Part shown: positions 1 through 7,335 of the stretch, piece by piece
Layout: the number at the start of each line of letters is the position of its first letter
How positions within the stretch are numbered: the first letter of the stretch is position 1
Assembly: GCA_964617665.1 (NCBI GenBank)
Contig: CAZUAH010000351.1
Span: 1 to 14,346 of the forward strand
Length of the DNA stretch: 14,346 nt
DNA from: JADHUC01 sp964617665
Lineage (GTDB): Bacteria; Planctomycetota; Planctomycetia; Pirellulales; Pirellulaceae
Direction: 5' to 3'
Notes under the pieces: model-generated
What the model was told of the DNA's origin: nothing
Database searches by the model: none
Seen by the model: the letters and a program-made list of their open reading frames with translations, nothing else
Made by a program: the position numbers and the translations under genes

Positions 1-2159
1 CGTTCGATCTGCCGTTTGGCCTCTTCAGGGCCGAAGCCGTCCTGGATCGCGTTCGAAATGTGTAACGGACGCGGTGTGGCGAGCAACGCCAGTTCAGGCA
101 GGTCGAATTCAGGAAGCAACCCTGGGATCGCGCCACACGGGCAATGACGGTTCCGGTCTCGGATGAACGAGACCCGCATGCTGCCGAAGATCCCTTGCAC
201 CGACGCTGCCGTTACACGCGGTTCCATGGCAATCGCCGTAAGCGCCAGCAGGCCGCCAGTTGAGACTCCCGTTACCCCGACTTTGTTGGAATCCACCATC
301 GAGTCGGCGAAGACATGGTCAAGCAGGATCTGCTGATGAGCGAACAGCAGGCTGTACCATCCGTAGCCATCCAGTCTGAGCAAGCGGTCCAGTTCGTGAT
401 GCGTGTCGCGACGTGGGCCCATGCCGATGTTCTCCATAGCGAAAACCAAGTACCCGCACTTGGCGAATTGGGCCGCGCAGGCGTGCTGGTAGCTGTCTGG
501 TTCATCCAATATCTGCCGAACCTTTCCGTGTCCCATGAAGCAGACAATCGTCGGCATCTGTCGGCCACTGGTGGATCGGTCCGCGGAGTTCGGAGTGAGT
601 TTGAAGAACCGAAACAGCAGCCGACCATCGCTCAAGACGTGCAACTTCTGCTGAGTAAATCCCTCGCGCGTCATCGGCTCGCCGTTCTTGACAATCGTCG
701 GCGGCACGTCGTAGCCGAACACGAGTCGTTGCTGGAATTTGTCTCGCATGGCCCGTTGCCAGGCCGCCCATTGCTCCGGGCTCTCGAATTCGGGAATACA
801 CAACGGCCGCGGATTCGTCGCCCACTGACTGTAGAGGAACGGCCGAGTTGTGACAGAATCAGCCGACATCGCCTGGGTGAATCCATGTATGTCGGCCGCA
901 GTCCTTGGCCCGACGATGGCCAGACAAAGCCACCACGGGGGCATGTCCGTGAGCTGCTCATCAGGTTCGAACGTCCGGCAATACACGTCTGCATAATGCG
1001 GCTTTCCGTCAACAGTACCGTTGCTTGTGCCGCGATAACCGCGCTCTTTCACCAGACGCCAGCCGAACTCGTTTGGTGAATACCCTTCGGGAAACGACCA
1101 TGCCCCCGTCGAGTTGTACTCGAAGGCGGCAAAGACGACCGCGGACTTTTTGAACCGCACTCGCACGCGGTCTCCTTCGCCTCCCGCGAACATCAACCGG
1201 GCCTGCCCGCTCAGCCCATCGGGAAGTTCGAGGATATGGTAATCGCGGTTCAAAAACGTCGCCGCTTCGGGCTTGGCGACCCAGTGCACGACGTTGGCTC
1301 CCGATTGCACTTCGACATGTTCGAAGAGGTGGTCGAACTGCCCCTTGTGTCGGGCACATTCGTCAAGGGTAGCTTTCAAAGCGGCCGGATCATCGACCAG
1401 TAGTGCATGGGGACGGTATTGGAGCAGCGGCAACACCTCCTGCGGAGTCCCCACCGTTCCGTTCAGTTGGAGCCTCGCGCCGCAGTTGTGAACACGTTCC
1501 ACAATCGACGCTCCGTCGCCCGCCGTCAGCCAACGTGGCCACAGCCGGATTGTCTCAACGCCCGCTTCGGCGAATGCCTCGATGCTTTTCGGATCTGGGA
1601 TGAATCCAAGTTGCCTTGAACTGGGCAACAAACGACGAAAGCGACCGGCCTGCTCGACGCTCCGCACTCCGAAGATCGTCCGAGCTGGGTCACCGTGAGT
1701 TCGCACTTCGTCTGCCACGGCTTTCGCGTACGTCTCGCCCGTCTCCTTCAAATCCAACAGCACGTCGATTTTGCCGCGACACGCCTCCAGGGCTTCGCAA
1801 AGCGTCGGGATCCGCTCGCTACCATAGGCTTCGTTGAACCAACTGCCGGCGTCGAGTTTCTTCAACTCGGCCATTGCCCGCTCGTTGGCAGAGCCGGTGG
1901 CGTCGGTCGTCCGATCGAGGGTCGAGTCGTGCAACAGGAACAGGACCCCATCTTTGCTCGTGCGCACGTCGATTTCGACAACGTGTACTCCGACCTCTAT
2001 GGCCCGCCGAATCGCGCTGAGCGTACACTCCGGCCGATCGATACTCGCCCCGCGATGGGCGACGATCCGCGGGAACGGGCTACCGTCGTCCGAGCGAGCA
2101 CCGGCGGGTAAAAAGACGATCGAGGACAAAAACCCAAGAACTATGATAGCTGTGGACAT
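1..2159 (-). CDS. Secreted glycerophosphodiester phosphodiesterase / alpha-beta hydrolase (acetylxylan-esterase-like) fusion, C-terminus cut by window edge
   Basis: One uninterrupted frame of 719 codons runs from the ATG at 2159 off the left edge. Residues 1-23 are a signal peptide (MSTAIIVLGF..PAGARS). Residues 31-270 are a GDPD domain: HRG at 35-37, PECT at 43-46, ExD at E62/D64, HD at 77-78 and DLKE at 136-139, the metal and catalytic positions of the family, which hydrolyses glycerophosphodiesters to an alcohol and glycerol-3-phosphate. Residues about 275-425 match nothing I recognise and look beta-rich. Residues about 470-719 are an alpha/beta hydrolase of the acetylxylan-esterase / dienelactone-hydrolase type, with oxyanion-side MGHGK (542-546), nucleophile elbow GVSTG (631-635, Ser633) and an ATPRPLHIS strand near 694. 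The catalytic His should lie beyond the edge. The gene follows the peroxiredoxin by 6 bases. Its SD-like AAGGAG (2162-2167) overlaps the upstream stop and sits only 2 bases from the ATG, which is unusually close. Domain calls are secure; the substrate is unknown. Confidence 0.87.
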   Translation of the reverse strand, partial: MSTAIIVLGFLSSIVFLPAGARSDDGSPFPRIVAHRGASIDRPECTLSAIRRAIEVGVHVVEIDVRTSKDGVLFLLHDSTLDRTTDATGSANERAMAELKKLDAGSWFNEAYGSERIPTLCEALEACRGKIDVLLDLKETGETYAKAVADEVRTHGDPARTIFGVRSVEQAGRFRRLLPSSRQLGFIPDPKSIEAFAEAGVETIRLWPRWLTAGDGASIVERVHNCGARLQLNGTVGTPQEVLPLLQYRPHALLVDDPAALKATLDECARHKGQFDHLFEHVEVQSGANVVHWVAKPEAATFLNRDYHILELPDGLSGQARLMFAGGEGDRVRVRFKKSAVVFAAFEYNSTGAWSFPEGYSPNEFGWRLVKERGYRGTSNGTVDGKPHYADVYCRTFEPDEQLTDMPPWWLCLAIVGPRTAADIHGFTQAMSADSVTTRPFLYSQWATNPRPLCIPEFESPEQWAAWQRAMRDKFQQRLVFGYDVPPTIVKNGEPMTREGFTQQKLHVLSDGRLLFRFFKLTPNSADRSTSGRQMPTIVCFMGHGKVRQILDEPDSYQHACAAQFAKCGYLVFAMENIGMGPRRDTHHELDRLLRLDGYGWYSLLFAHQQILLDHVFADSMVDSNKVGVTGVSTGGLLALTAIAMEPRVTAASVQGIFGSMRVSFIRDRNRHCPCGAIPGLLPEFDLPELALLATPRPLHISNAIQDGFGPEEAKRQIE

Positions 2160-2165
2160 CGCTCC

Positions 2166-2768
2166 TTATCTCTCCCCGATGCCCAACTCGTTGAGCTTCT
2201 TGGCCACATCGGCGCCGTGCGTCGCGGTTTTGACCGATTTGTCGATGTACAACACCTTGCCGTCTTTGCCGATGTAGAACGTATGGCGGAACGGCACGGG
2301 CCGCTTGTCATTCACGACACCGAAGGCGCGTGCCACGGTCCTCTTGGAATCGCTGAGGATCGGATAGTCAAGCCTCAACGCTTCGGCGTATTTCTTGTTC
2401 GTTTCGGGTGTGTCGCAACTGGCCGTGAAAACGGCCACGTTGTACTTGTCCAGCCCCGATCCCGCGGCTCGCGGAGCTACGTTGACTTCTTTACCGCCCA
2501 GCATTGTCACACTCAACGGATCGTCAATTACGCTGACACGCAGCGAATCGCACTGAGCCGTTCAGCCGCCGGTAAACGCTTTCGGGAACCAGGCAATGAC
2601 AACGGGACACTTGCCCTTAGAGCCAGCCAGCCGATACGTCTTTCCGTCACTGCCCGCCAGCTCAAAATCCGGAGCCATATCACCAACCTGCAACTCGGCC
2701 CGCGCCGGCCCGGCAGCCAATGCGAGGCCCATCGCAAGCACGCCAGACAGACACGTTGCCATTCTCAT
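2166..2768 (-). CDS. Secreted peroxiredoxin (BCP/AhpC-TSA type), probable selenoprotein with UGA at the peroxidatic position
   Basis: Read with the UGA at 2562-2564 decoded, this is a 200-residue thioredoxin-fold peroxiredoxin, which reduces hydroperoxides. Residues 1-24 are a signal peptide ending ..AAGPARA, so it acts outside the cytoplasm. VGDMAPDFEL (28-37) is the family's N-terminal motif. The active-site strand VVIAWFPKAFTGG (56-68) is followed by codon 69 = UGA, then TAQCDSLR (70-77). The family normally reads FTxGCTAxCxSLR, so the UGA falls exactly on the peroxidatic Cys; Cys73 could be the resolving residue. Downstream, FTASCDTPETNKK, YPILSD and RHTFYIGKDGKVLYID are intact family motifs. 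Residues about 80-105 look like an insertion compared with ordinary members. The SD AAGGA (2779-2783) is 10 bases before the ATG. The alternative is a pseudogene or base error in a Cys codon (TGC/TGT to TGA); the intact 131 codons afterwards and the hairpin argue for recoding. Confidence 0.78.
2526..2564 (-). promoter_or_regulatory. Candidate bacterial SECIS element (UGA plus downstream hairpin)
   Basis: Directly after the UGA (2564-2562) the mRNA can fold a hairpin. CGCUG (2545-2541) pairs perfectly with CAGCG (2535-2531) around a five-base loop CGUGU (2540-2536). The stem extends by U-A, U-A, A-U and G-U (2546-2549 with 2529-2526) past one bulged U (2530). The loop begins 22 bases after the UGA and has G as its second base. 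As I recall them, bacterial SECIS rules ask for a loop some 16-37 bases downstream with a G among its first two bases, and this fits. An alternative weaker hairpin (2555-2541) competes. Folding was done by eye. Confidence 0.55.
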
Positions 2769-2895
2769 GAGTCACGATTCCTTATGTGGTTGACCATCGG
2801 GATTTCCAATGTCGAACGCCCCTTCAGAGTACCATCGCAAGACGCCGCCGTCTAATCGGGGGCGGTAGAAGCAACTTTGCGAAACGAATAGTCAG

Positions 2896-3091
2896 GTAGG
2901 CCGGACCAAGCGGAGCGCCGTTCCGGCACCGGCGGCTTCATCAGTTCTGCAACCTGTTTCGCCTGTCGCATTGCCGGAGCGGCGGGGCGGGGGGGCGTGG
3001 TGCGGGCGCCGGTTGGGAATTTGGTGGTGGGGGGGGGGGGGGGGGNNNNNNNNNNCGGAGCGGCGTCGCTGCGCTCCTTGATCCGGCCTAC
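2896..3091. repeat. Inverted repeat pair (GTAGGCCGGAYCAAG type) interrupted by an assembly gap
   Basis: The left arm 2896-2927 begins GTAGGCCGGACCAAG and ends CGTTCCGGC. The right arm 3056-3091, read on the minus strand, begins GTAGGCCGGATCAAG and ends GACGCCGCTCCG. The arms share the first 15 bases with one change and have related GC-rich ends, differing by a short internal insertion. If the contig join at 2985-3055 is artificial (see findings), the true element would be two arms around a spacer of roughly 45 bases. It looks like a dispersed palindromic intergenic repeat; copy number elsewhere in the genome cannot be seen here. Confidence 0.65.
3029..3055. other. Assembly gap: 17-base G run followed by 10 N
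   Basis: Seventeen consecutive G (3029-3045) run straight into ten N (3046-3055). The bases from about 2985 onward are already strongly G-biased. This is a scaffold join, and the G run is likely to be low-quality read tail rather than genome sequence. Confidence 0.95.
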
Positions 3092-3216
3092 TTTGCTAAA
3101 TTCGATGTTCGGGCAGCGGTGCGTTGACTGATGTTGTCCATGCCTTCAGCATCTGGTAAACCGTACAGCCGTTCCTAATTCTCTGTCCGGAGTTTACCAT
3201 TCTGTCCGTATCAGGC

Positions 3217-3351
3217 TAAGAACGTGTTTTGAAATTGGGATGCAGTCACAATTCACTGGTACGATGGGCCTCCGAGCCCGTCGAAAACGCGCATCCTCGC
3301 CCCAATCGACGGCTTCGGAGAGCCATCGTACGAATTTCAAAACACGTTCTA
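3217..3351. repeat. MITE-like palindromic element with perfect 18-bp terminal inverted repeats
   Basis: AGAACGTGTTTTGAAATT at 3219-3236 is repeated exactly in inverted orientation at 3333-3350. Inside, GTACGATGGGCCTCCGAG (from 3259) is complementary, with a few mismatches, to CGACGGCTTCGGAGAGCC and the following ATCGTAC (3308-3332), so most of the element can fold back on itself. The left arm carries an extra block of about 22 bases next to the terminal repeat. The ends are bordered by CTAA and CTAG, compatible with insertion at a TA or YTAR target as used by IS630- or IS5-type transposases. It carries no gene, so any movement would need a transposase from elsewhere. Confidence 0.72.
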
Positions 3352-3435
3352 GTTGAATGCACGGCTGGTCGAATACCGACGGCGGCAATGAATGCGACAA
3401 AATCGAATCTCTCACTTCTTTCAGAGAACCACCGC

Positions 3436-6081
3436 ATGAAACAGACTTTTCTCTCATGGATATGCCTGCTCGGAATTGTGGTCGGCTGCCTTTGCGCTTC
3501 GGCCTATGCCCGTGACGGACAAGTGCTGGCCCCGGAACTCACACCTTCCGCAACGTCGCTACACGAGTCTTGGAACTACGACTACGCTTACCTGCAACGG
3601 CTTATTGCTAAGCGTGGCGGCTACGCCGGCCTGCATACGACCGGCGCGGAAGCGCCGAATGTCGCCAATCCGCATTCGCACATTTGGGCCAGTGATCGCA
3701 CTCCGCTGGATATCCAGTTGCGCCGCACCGAAGCGGTGCTGCAGAAGATAAAGAGCATGTTGGCTCGCGCATCGCAAGCGGAGAAGGACCTGAGCGAATT
3801 GGAGCAGCAATTCAAAAGGCTTGCCCGAACTGCGGCGGCGATTTCACCTGCGCACGGCGAACATGCGAGTGCCGCGGAAAAAGATCTGTATCTTGAGCTG
3901 CGTCAGCTCAATCGCAAGATCGTGCTAAGCAATCCGCTCCTAGACTTCGACGCCATCATCTTCAATCGCTGGACCAGCAACTACGGACATGTTCAGGAGT
4001 GCTGGGGCTCGACGGTCCGTGATGAAGGGGGACTGTACGTGACGACCGGAATCCGCGACGGTCGCCCACGTCTTCGGAATCTGCTGCAGGATTCACGTTT
4101 CTCAAACGGACCTTGGAAGGGACGAAGAATTCTCGAATTGGGCAAGGCGATCCGGTCGTTCGATCTTTCCTACGACGGAACGAAGGTTGTATTCGCATGG
4201 GTCCATCGTCAATCTCGGAAGCATCGCATCGCCACGGTGAACACGGACGGCTCTGAATTGCGTTTGTTGACCAACGGCCGGTATGAGGATCTCGATCCCG
4301 TCTGGCTTCCAAATGGGCGGATTGCGTTCGTATCCACCCGCCCGGAGATCACGGTGCGCTGCAACAATTCCGACACGACGCGGCAGTGCGTGATGTATTC
4401 GATGAAGGCGGACGGCAGCGACGTTGTTCGGACGAGTTTTCACGAGACGAATGAGCGTTACCCCACGATAGACAACCACGGCATGCTCATCTACATGCGG
4501 TGGGACTACATCGACCGTGACTTCTCCGCTGCCCACAATCTATGGCGTTGTTTTCCCGACGGAAGAGACCCGCGGTCGCCGCACGGCAACTACCCCTTCC
4601 CACACGGCAGTTGGAGCACAAATGTGGATGGTCGGGGCGACCGACCTTTTGCCGAGTACTTCATGCGAGCCATTCCGGATTCGAACAAGTACATCGCGAT
4701 CGCCTCGACCCACCATTCTCCACCCTACGGTACTCCAATCCTGATCAACACCGGCGTCAGGGATGACAATCGGTTGTCTCAGGTGGAGGTGATAACGCCC
4801 GACTGTTTGCCTTTCGCGAGCGAATGTGGGCGGTACACAAAACGTGGCCTTTACCAGGGAATTCGTTTCGTTCCAATTCGACGGGAGTGCGCCTATTTCG
4901 ACCCTTGGCCGCTGAGCGAGGAGTTCTTCCTCGTACCATGGGGAATCATTTCGGATAGAAAGGAGAGGCGTCTGCAGGAGGGAGATAACGAGACGAATAT
5001 GCGCCTGTACCTGCTGGACATGTTCGGGAACCGAGAATTGATCAGTGATTGTTACTTGAAGGGCGGCGGCCATTACCTGACAGCCAGACCGCAGCGCGCA
5101 AGGCCGACACCCCCGGTGCATCCCATGGGCACTTGGCAAGGCGAGCGAGAGAATGATCCCCAGCACAAGAGGGCCACGATTAGTGTCGTGAACGTAAAGC
5201 AAACGGACTTCGATTGGCCGGAAGACGTAACCATCAAACGCATGCGCATCGTTCAGCTTTTTCCTCGCAAATGGCGAGTCGGTAACATCGAGAATCCATC
5301 CACGGGATGGAGCGAAGGCGGCATCTGCCGCGCCTCTCTGGGTACTGTGCCGGTTGAGGAAGACGGCAGCGTGTACTGCGAGGCCCCTGTCAACAAGGGG
5401 CTTCTGTTTCAACTGCTTGATGAAAACGGCGTCGCAGTTCAGACCATGCGGTCTCTGACCTACGTGCATCCCGGCGAACAGTTGACTTGCGTTGGCTGTC
5501 ACGAAGATAAATGGCACGCCATGCCGACCGGAAATGCCTCGCCTGTGGCTTTCCAGCGGGATCCATCACCCTTGGAGCCGGAAGTGGGCGGTGTCGTACC
5601 CATGACGTTCGGTTTTGTCCGCCCGGTGTTTGAACGGGTCTGCGTAGACTGCCATCGCAAAGAAGACGTTGCCTTGACGGACTACACCTACAACAGCAAC
5701 GTTCCGACGTTTGCCGATCCAGGGCAGACGAATCGGCTTTCAGATTACGTCTGGTGGTTCGATTCCAGCAACAACAACGACGGCGTCGGCCCCTACGGTG
5801 GTTATCGGTCCACGCCTTTCCGGTTCGGATTCAACGAATCGCGAATGGGCAAAGCCCTCGTGAATCCTACGCATCGGAACGCCCTGAAATCGGGAGCATT
5901 CTCGCAGGAGGACCTGGATCGTATCATCCTCTGGTTGGACCTGAACGCGATGCGTCTGGCACGGCCCACGAAGGACGAAGAACAACTGCGGCGGCAGGAG
6001 TTCGGAGGCGAGTTCATTTGGCCTGATGAGATCGATCGAAACAACCCAACGGGCGTCGAATACCACCGCCCAATACCCTAG
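3436..6081 (+). CDS. HzsA-related secreted diheme protein with PD40-type beta-propeller
   Basis: This 881-residue protein has a signal peptide (MKQTFLSWICLLGIVVGCLC..AYA). The frame is open back to 3229, but the ATG at 3436 is chosen because it begins the signal peptide and the extension would be translated from a palindromic repeat. Residues about 95-135 look like a charged helix or coiled coil. PLLDFDAIIFNRW (about 167-179) and WDYIDRD are typical of the hydrazine-synthase-alpha-like family. Residues about 236-360 hold TolB/PD40-like propeller blades (RSFDLSYDGTKVVFAW, LDPVWLPNGRIAFVSTR). Two c-type heme motifs lie near the C-terminus: CVGCH at 685-689 and CVDCH at 736-740. The end contains a cytochrome-like helix EDLDRIILWLDLNA. 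True HzsA belongs to anammox hydrazine synthase; paralogues are widespread in ordinary planctomycetes, where their role is unknown. It may act in electron transfer or catabolism outside the cytoplasm. The phosphatase gene follows 180 bases downstream. Confidence 0.85.
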   Translation: MKQTFLSWICLLGIVVGCLCASAYARDGQVLAPELTPSATSLHESWNYDYAYLQRLIAKRGGYAGLHTTGAEAPNVANPHSHIWASDRTPLDIQLRRTEAVLQKIKSMLARASQAEKDLSELEQQFKRLARTAAAISPAHGEHASAAEKDLYLELRQLNRKIVLSNPLLDFDAIIFNRWTSNYGHVQECWGSTVRDEGGLYVTTGIRDGRPRLRNLLQDSRFSNGPWKGRRILELGKAIRSFDLSYDGTKVVFAWVHRQSRKHRIATVNTDGSELRLLTNGRYEDLDPVWLPNGRIAFVSTRPEITVRCNNSDTTRQCVMYSMKADGSDVVRTSFHETNERYPTIDNHGMLIYMRWDYIDRDFSAAHNLWRCFPDGRDPRSPHGNYPFPHGSWSTNVDGRGDRPFAEYFMRAIPDSNKYIAIASTHHSPPYGTPILINTGVRDDNRLSQVEVITPDCLPFASECGRYTKRGLYQGIRFVPIRRECAYFDPWPLSEEFFLVPWGIISDRKERRLQEGDNETNMRLYLLDMFGNRELISDCYLKGGGHYLTARPQRARPTPPVHPMGTWQGERENDPQHKRATISVVNVKQTDFDWPEDVTIKRMRIVQLFPRKWRVGNIENPSTGWSEGGICRASLGTVPVEEDGSVYCEAPVNKGLLFQLLDENGVAVQTMRSLTYVHPGEQLTCVGCHEDKWHAMPTGNASPVAFQRDPSPLEPEVGGVVPMTFGFVRPVFERVCVDCHRKEDVALTDYTYNSNVPTFADPGQTNRLSDYVWWFDSSNNNDGVGPYGGYRSTPFRFGFNESRMGKALVNPTHRNALKSGAFSQEDLDRIILWLDLNAMRLARPTKDEEQLRRQEFGGEFIWPDEIDRNNPTGVEYHRPIP

Positions 6082-6118
6082 CGAATTCGTCGAATGAAGA
6101 GCCTCGCGGACTTTCACT

Positions 6119-6248
6119 GAAAGTAACCATCTCGCTCCGCGTGATGAGGCATAGCCTAGGAAAACGGCCTGCCCGATACTACGTTGATTGAATTGGAAAG
6201 CAGTGTACCAACACCGCGCCAAATCACGCGGAGCGTGATGGCTACTTT
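6119..6248. repeat. Palindromic intergenic repeat (ATCACGCGGAGCG type) between the HzsA-related and PhoD genes
   Basis: Positions 6121-6145 and 6223-6247 form a 25-base inverted repeat with only two mismatched positions; the core ATCACGCGGAGCG (6223-6235) and its complement CGCTCCGCGTGAT (6133-6145) match exactly, and one or two more bases pair outside. The 77-base centre has no gene. A short separate hairpin (ACTTTC-ACT-GAAAGT, 6110-6124) sits at its left border after the upstream stop. The right arm ends where the GGGAG ribosome site (6249-6253) of the next gene begins, so folding could influence translation or termination between the two genes. Confidence 0.66.
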
Positions 6249-6261
6249 GGGAGCATCTACC

Positions 6262-7335
6262 ATGATGAACAAGCCCTCCATGATATCAAAAAGGCTGGCA
6301 TTCCTGTTAGTCGCGTTCGCTGTAGCGGGCAGTTTGTCCTATGCTGCCGAGGAAGCGCCGCGGCCGATCTCACGGATCTTGTTCGGCTCGTGTGCGAGAC
6401 AGGATCGCCCGACGCCGATCTTCGAGGAGATTGTAAGCCAACGTCCGGAGCTGTTCGTATTTCTAGGCGACAACATCTACGCAGACACGACCGATATGGA
6501 CGTGATGCAAGCCAAGTACGCGAAGTTGAAATCCGATCCTGGGTTCGGGAAGCTGATGAAGTCATGCCCCATTCTGGCCACGTGGGACGATCATGATTAT
6601 GGAGCGAACGACGCCGGAGCAGATTACGCCAAGCGAGTCGAATCGCAACGCATCTTCGTCGACTTCTGGGGCGATCTGGCGAAGTCGCCTCGCCGCAAAC
6701 GCCCTGGCGTCTACGACGCGCGAGTATTCGGACCGCCGGGCAAACGCCTGCAGGTTATTCTTCTGGACACGCGATACTTCCGCAGTCCACTGAAGAAAGG
6801 CGAGAGACGAATTGGAGGCCCGTACATACCGACTGACGACAAGACGGCCACTATGCTGGGCGAAGCTCAATGGAATTGGCTCGAAGCACAACTGCGCCAG
6901 CCTGCGGAAGTACGGATTGTTGCATCGAGCATCCAATGCGTTGCCGAAGCCGCAGGTCAAGAAACTTGGTCTAGTTTGCCGCACGAGCGTCAGCGGCTAT
7001 TCGACTTGATCGCCAAGACGCGGGCATGCGGCGTGCTGATCATTAGCGGGGACCGCCACTGGGCGGAACTTTCTGTCGAAGAGGCCTCTGCGCCCTATCC
7101 GATATACGACCTCACGTCCAGCAGCTTGAATCAGATCCATCCGCGAGGTACGCCCACGGAGAATCGCCACCGGGCGGCACCATCGACCTATCATCGCGAA
7201 AACTACGGCGTGATTACGATCGACTGGAAACGAGATGATCCGCAGCTCACGCTCCAGATCTTGGATATCGACAGTGAGCCACGAATCGAAAGAGCGATCA
7301 GGCTGAGCGAATTGTATCCACCGAGGGCAGAATAG
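6262..7335 (+). CDS. Secreted PhoD-like metallophosphatase (alkaline phosphatase D family)
   Basis: This 357-residue protein belongs to the PhoD-like calcineurin-fold phosphoesterases, which cleave phosphate mono- or diesters using Fe/Ca-type metal centres outside the cytoplasm. The ATG at 6262 is preferred over 6184 and 6265: GGGAG at 6249-6253 is 8 bases upstream and a signal peptide follows directly (MISKRLAFLLVAFAVAGSLSYAAEE). Family motifs are FGSCARQ (41-47), FLGDNIYAD (67-75), ATWDDHDYGANDAG (106-119) and the C-terminal ISGDRHWAELS (261-271), which supply the metal-binding Asp, Asn and His residues. At this length it is the compact form without the extra N-terminal domain of Bacillus PhoD. 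It lies downstream of the HzsA-related gene on the same strand, separated by a palindromic repeat, so shared transcription is possible but uncertain. The substrate is unknown. Confidence 0.9.
   Translation: MMNKPSMISKRLAFLLVAFAVAGSLSYAAEEAPRPISRILFGSCARQDRPTPIFEEIVSQRPELFVFLGDNIYADTTDMDVMQAKYAKLKSDPGFGKLMKSCPILATWDDHDYGANDAGADYAKRVESQRIFVDFWGDLAKSPRRKRPGVYDARVFGPPGKRLQVILLDTRYFRSPLKKGERRIGGPYIPTDDKTATMLGEAQWNWLEAQLRQPAEVRIVASSIQCVAEAAGQETWSSLPHERQRLFDLIAKTRACGVLIISGDRHWAELSVEEASAPYPIYDLTSSSLNQIHPRGTPTENRHRAAPSTYHRENYGVITIDWKRDDPQLTLQILDIDSEPRIERAIRLSELYPPRAE

Larger units (their letters stand above)
2769..3435. other. Gene-free stretch containing repeats and a contig join
   Basis: No reading frame here has a plausible start, ribosome site or recognisable product. 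The stretch holds the 5' region of the peroxiredoxin operon (minus), a broken inverted repeat with arms at 2896-2927 and 3056-3091, a poly-G tract with an N gap, and a MITE-like palindrome at 3219-3350 just upstream of the HzsA-related gene. Promoters for both divergent transcription units must lie in this interval, but I could not pick out convincing -35/-10 boxes. Confidence 0.7.

Noticed and set aside
315..1079. A 254-codon open frame on the plus strand
   Set aside because: It lies opposite the GDPD-esterase fusion, whose minus-strand frame shows family motifs throughout; the plus translation is Arg/Pro-rich and without domains.
2166..2768. Reading the peroxiredoxin as a simple pseudogene broken by a stop codon
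   Set aside because: The stop is UGA at exactly the catalytic Cys position, the rest of the frame is intact and conserved in pattern, and a SECIS-like hairpin follows. The idea is kept only as the main alternative.
3229..3435. N-terminal extension of the HzsA-related protein from an earlier ATG
   Set aside because: The extension translates the MITE-like palindrome and would place the signal peptide 69 residues inside the protein.
4540..5517. A 325-codon open frame on the minus strand
   Set aside because: It is antisense to the HzsA-related gene across the propeller and first heme motif, and has no recognisable features.
3436..6081. Genuine hydrazine synthase alpha subunit of an anammox bacterium
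   Set aside because: No other hydrazine synthase or anammox genes are present, and the neighbouring genes suit a heterotrophic planctomycete.
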